A DNA stretch of 64,000 nt from NCBI RefSeq assembly GCF_024612015.1, contig NZ_CP102512.1:1984001-2048000 (forward strand), read 5' to 3'. Shown in pieces: positions 61,246 to 64,000 of the stretch. The notes beneath the pieces were generated by a model. The model had not been told where the DNA came from. It ran no database searches and saw only the letters and a list, made by a program, of their open reading frames with translations. Every line of letters begins with the position of its first letter. Position 1 is the first letter of the stretch. A program made the translations under genes and the position numbers. The stretch comes from Streptomyces sp. CA-210063. GTDB lineage: Bacteria; Actinomycetota; Actinomycetes; Streptomycetales; Streptomycetaceae.

Positions 61246-62016
61246 ATGGGCGTGACCAGCGCGACTACGGGGAGTACAGGGAGTCTCGGCCTCAGCGTCG
61301 ACCGGAGCAGCCCGGTGCCGCTGTACTACCAGCTGGCCCGGCAGCTGGAGTCGGCGATCGAGCACGGTGCGCTCGGCCCGGGCAGCCTGCTGGGCAACGA
61401 GATCGAGCTCGCGGGCCGGCTCGGCCTGTCCCGGCCGACCGTGCGGCAGGCCATCCAGTCGCTCGTCGACAAGGGCCTGCTCGTCCGCCGCCGGGGCGTC
61501 GGCACGCAGGTGGTGCACAGCCAGGTCAAACGGCCGCTGGAACTGAGCAGCCTGTACGACGACCTGGAGGAGGCCGGCCTGCAGCCCACGACCAAGGTGC
61601 TGCTGAGCGAGATCCGGCGGGCCTCCGCCGAGGTCGCGGCCGCCCTGGGCATCGCCGAGGGCGCCGAGGTGCACCTCTTCGAACGGCTGCGTCTCACGCA
61701 CGGCCAGCCGGTGGCGTTCCTGTCGAACTTCGTCCCGGCCGGGCTGCTGGACCTCGACACCGAACGCCTGGAGTCGACGGGCCTGTACCGGATGATGCGC
61801 AACGCCGGCATCACCCTGCACAGCGCCCACCAGAGCGTCGGCGCCCGTATCGCCACCCCCGAGGAGGCCGAGCGCCTCGGCGAACCGGAGGGCGCCGCAC
61901 TCCTCACCATGCAGCGCACGGCGTACGACGACACCGGGCGCGCCGTCGAGTACGGCACCCATGTCTACCGGGCCTCGCGCTACTCCTTCGACTTCCAGCT
62001 GCTCGTCCGCAGCTGA
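61246..62016 (+). CDS. GntR/HutC-family regulator, probable iol repressor
   Basis: 256 aa. wHTH: PVPLYYQLARQLESAIEHGA, LSRPTVRQAIQSLVDKGLLV, RRRGVGTQV; then a UTRA ligand domain (EVHLFERLRLTHGQPVAFLS ... YGTHVYRASRYSFDFQL). HutC-type regulators bind sugar or cyclitol derivatives. It follows iolD and carries a candidate operator in its leader. Confidence 0.92.
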   Translation: MGVTSATTGSTGSLGLSVDRSSPVPLYYQLARQLESAIEHGALGPGSLLGNEIELAGRLGLSRPTVRQAIQSLVDKGLLVRRRGVGTQVVHSQVKRPLELSSLYDDLEEAGLQPTTKVLLSEIRRASAEVAAALGIAEGAEVHLFERLRLTHGQPVAFLSNFVPAGLLDLDTERLESTGLYRMMRNAGITLHSAHQSVGARIATPEEAERLGEPEGAALLTMQRTAYDDTGRAVEYGTHVYRASRYSFDFQLLVRS

Positions 62017-62089
62017 CGCCGGGGCAAGGGAAGTTCAGGGCCTGGAACGCTTCACAGGGCTCGTTCGGCGCCGGCAGCGGTCCAAGGCC

Positions 62090-63241
62090 TCAGAGGTTCA
62101 CCCACGCCCCGGTTTCGGCGGAGCGGCTCATGGCGTCCAGCGCGGTGGCGCTGTGCACGGCGTCGGCCAGGGTGGTGCCGTGCGGGGTGCCCTCGGCGAC
62201 GGAGCGCAGGAAGTTGTACGCCTCGACCACCTTGAGGTCGTCGTAGCCCATGGCGTTGGCGGAGCCCGGCTGGAACGCGGCGTACGCACCGTGGCCGGGG
62301 CCGACGAAGAGGGTGTGGACGGACTGGTCCTGGTAGGCGTCACCCTTGCTGACGCCCAGTTCACCCATACGGCGGAAATCCCAGAAGAGGGCGCCCTCGG
62401 TGCCGTGGATCTCGAAGCCGTAGTTGTTCTGCTCGCCGACGGAGACCCGGCAGGCCTCCAGCACGCCGCGGGCGCCGGAGGCGAAGCGGAGCAGGCAGTT
62501 GACGTAGTCCTCGTTCTCGACGGGGCCCAGCTCGCCGCCCGAGGCGCGGGTGTGCCCGGCGGTGGCGCCGGTGGGCCGGGCCCGCTCGGGGACGAAGATC
62601 GCGGTGTCGGCGGTGAGGGAGGCGAGGTCGCCGAGCAGGAAACGGGCGAGGTCCACGCCGTGCGAGGCGAGGTCGCCGAGGACGCCGCTCCCGCCGCGCT
62701 CACGCTCGTACCGCCAGGTCAGAGCGCCCTCGGGGTGGGCGGCGTAGTCGCTGAAGAGACGGATCCGGACGTGCGTGACCGTGCCGATCTCACCGGCGGC
62801 GATGAGCTCGCGGGCGGCGGCGACGGCGGGCGCGTTGCGGTAGTTGAAGCCGACCGTGCCCTGGACGCCGGCCTTGGCGACGGCGTCGGCCACGGCCCGG
62901 GCGTCGGCGGCGGTGAGCCCGACCGGCTTCTCGATCCAGATGTGCTTGCCCGCCTCGGCCATGGCGATGCCGATCTCCCGGTGCAGGAAGTTCGGCGCGG
63001 TGATGCTGACCGCCTGGATCCGGGGGTCGGCGGCCACCTCACGCCAGTCCCGGGCGGTCGAGGCGAACCCGAACCGCTCGGCCGCCTCCTCGGCGCGACC
63101 GGGCACCTCCTCGACGACCGTGACCAGCTCGGGCCGTACAGGCAGCTGCGGGAAGTGGTGCGGCACGCGGGCGTACGCCTGGGTGTGCACCCGTCCCATC
63201 CAGCCGAACCCCACGACCGCGACACCGAGCGCACTCACCAT
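62090..63241 (-). CDS. Gfo/Idh/MocA-family oxidoreductase
   Basis: 383 aa. Rossmann start VAVVGFGWMGRVHTQAYARV, cofactor/catalytic EKPVGL (the EKP Lys), then GFNYRNAPAV and the Asp/His region GDLASHGVDLARFLLGD. Family members are NAD(P)-dependent sugar or inositol dehydrogenases. The context of iolD, GntR and LacI suggests an inositol- or sugar-dehydrogenase step. ATG at 63241 with GAGGAAGGG upstream; a LacI-type palindrome lies 65 bp before it. Confidence 0.92.
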   Translation of the reverse strand: MVSALGVAVVGFGWMGRVHTQAYARVPHHFPQLPVRPELVTVVEEVPGRAEEAAERFGFASTARDWREVAADPRIQAVSITAPNFLHREIGIAMAEAGKHIWIEKPVGLTAADARAVADAVAKAGVQGTVGFNYRNAPAVAAARELIAAGEIGTVTHVRIRLFSDYAAHPEGALTWRYERERGGSGVLGDLASHGVDLARFLLGDLASLTADTAIFVPERARPTGATAGHTRASGGELGPVENEDYVNCLLRFASGARGVLEACRVSVGEQNNYGFEIHGTEGALFWDFRRMGELGVSKGDAYQDQSVHTLFVGPGHGAYAAFQPGSANAMGYDDLKVVEAYNFLRSVAEGTPHGTTLADAVHSATALDAMSRSAETGAWVNL

Positions 63242-63306
63242 GACTGCCCTTCCTCGGACCTTCACCGGAATCACCGGAATCGCCAAGAGAATCACCGGGC
63301 CATGTT

Positions 63307-63318
63307 TGGACCGGTCCA
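63307..63318. promoter_or_regulatory. LacI-type operator TGGACCGGTCCA
   Basis: Perfect 12-bp palindrome with central CCGG... (ACCGGT) between the divergent Gfo/Idh and lacI genes. LacI-family sites typically have a central CG flanked by such symmetric arms. Confidence 0.7.
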
Positions 63319-63401
63319 GAAGCGTACGTCGCCCACTCTGCGAGGCCGTCTTCGCTGCTGTCAACCCCTTGCAGACCCCTTTGACAAGGGCACCGCGGCT
63401 G

Positions 63402-63413
63402 TGGAACGGTCCA
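63402..63413. promoter_or_regulatory. Second LacI-type operator TGGAACGGTCCA
   Basis: An imperfect copy of the palindrome at 63307, ending 4 bp before the lacI ATG, consistent with autoregulation. A TTGACA (63381-63386) stands upstream. Confidence 0.6.
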
Positions 63414-63417
63414 CGTC

Positions 63418-64000
63418 ATGAGACCTCCGACCATCCGGGATGTCGCCGAGCGGGCCGGCGTGTCGAAGTCACTGGTCTCCCTGGTGCTGCGCGGCTCCGA
63501 CCAGGTGCGCGCCGAGAAGCGGGAGGCCGTGCTGACGGCCGTGGACGAGCTGGGCTACCGGCCGAACGCCGCAGCGCGCAGCCTTAGCGAGCGCCGCACG
63601 CGCACGGTCGGCGTCCTCCTCAACGACATGCGCAACCCCTGGTTCGTCGAGCTGCTGGACGGCCTCAACTCCCGGCTGCACGACAACGGTCTGCGCATGC
63701 TCCTGGCCGACGGCCATCTCAACCGGCGGCTCGGCGAGGACCTCACCCACACCTTCACCGAACTGCGGGTCGACGGTCTGATCGCGGTCGGCACCCTGCC
63801 CCCGTCCGAGGCCCTGCGCACGGCGGCCGGGCTCATCCCGACCGTGGTCGCGGGCGCCCGCGAGCCCACCCTCCCCCATGTGGACGTCGTCGCGGGCGAC
63901 GACCAGCACGGCGCCCGCCTCGCCACCGAGCACCTCATCGGCCTCGGGCACCGGCGTATCGCGCACATCGCGGGTGAAGGCGTGGTCGGCGCGCTGCGCC
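63418..64000 (+). CDS. LacI-family transcriptional regulator, partial
   Basis: 194 codons to the window edge. N-terminal HTH: TIRDVAERAGVSKSLVSLVL, RGSDQVRAEKR, LGYRPNAAARSL; then the periplasmic-binding-like core (TVGVLLNDMRNPWFVELLDG, DGLIAVGTLPP). It is divergent from the Gfo/Idh gene with two matching palindromes, so it probably represses that gene and itself. The 3' end is outside the window. Confidence 0.92.
   Translation, partial: MRPPTIRDVAERAGVSKSLVSLVLRGSDQVRAEKREAVLTAVDELGYRPNAAARSLSERRTRTVGVLLNDMRNPWFVELLDGLNSRLHDNGLRMLLADGHLNRRLGEDLTHTFTELRVDGLIAVGTLPPSEALRTAAGLIPTVVAGAREPTLPHVDVVAGDDQHGARLATEHLIGLGHRRIAHIAGEGVVGALR

Noticed and set aside
1..64000. tRNA or rRNA genes
   Set aside because: No cloverleaf with a TTCRA arm or rRNA-like stretch noticed by eye; a covariance-model scan would be needed to be certain.

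Overview
The window is high-GC DNA with Streptomyces-type gene content: GTG and TTG starts, ATGA stop/start overlaps, PknB-like kinases, a SpoIIE-type phosphatase, PaaX and many TetR regulators, DUF6480, and an FxSxx-COOH peptide locus. The mix of intact operons, truncated genes and small repeats looks like an accessory or chromosome-arm region. All calls come from reading the sequence; no database search was run.

Layout. 1-1.3 kb: the worn end of a sugar/heptose-type cluster (glycosyltransferase 9 start, GmhB-like phosphatase, fragments of other genes). 1.5-1.9 kb: an SDR relic and one small protein gene. 2.0-6.3 kb: a secreted copper-radical oxidase of the GlxA/galactose-oxidase type, divergent from a DyP peroxidase fused to a lectin domain. 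6.3-17.6 kb: a compact cluster that I cannot match to a known pathway. It has a seven-gene leftward operon (methyltransferase, P450, acyl-CoA dehydrogenase, two paralogous small proteins, nitroreductase, membrane transporter fused to a low-molecular-weight tyrosine phosphatase) and a rightward arm (MFS exporter, dehydroquinase-like/shikimate dehydrogenase fusion, shikimate-type symporter). No PKS, NRPS, terpene synthase or RiPP core enzyme is visible in it.

17.7-34.4 kb: general accessory genes (YihY, a PAP2 phosphatase broken by a small mobile element, CBS protein, SDRs, SRPBCC, an EamA/TetR/arginase-family group, kinase, hydrolases, VOC proteins, PaaX), with relics of MerR, IS5 and VOC genes and several short tandem repeats. 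The same ~120-bp element occurs near 19.3 and 33.3 kb; the second copy is complete with terminal inverted repeats. 33.6-46.5 kb: TetR/MFS efflux pair with a clear operator, a RsbU/SpoIIE-type phosphatase with its own kinase domain, TetR/hydrolase pair, second PknB-like kinase, GT-C membrane protein, and an acyltransferase fused to a toroid-like domain.

46.6-55.3 kb: an FxSxx-COOH (cyclophane RiPP) locus read leftward: precursor ending FQSSL, radical SAM/SPASM maturase fused to an HExxH domain, two TIR-like proteins, and a giant ParA-like/TIR/NB-ARC/TPR protein. 55.7-64 kb: a sugar ABC transporter, iolD with a 31-codon stump of iolC, GntR, Gfo/Idh dehydrogenase and LacI, which together indicate inositol or related polyol uptake and breakdown, with several inverted-repeat operators.
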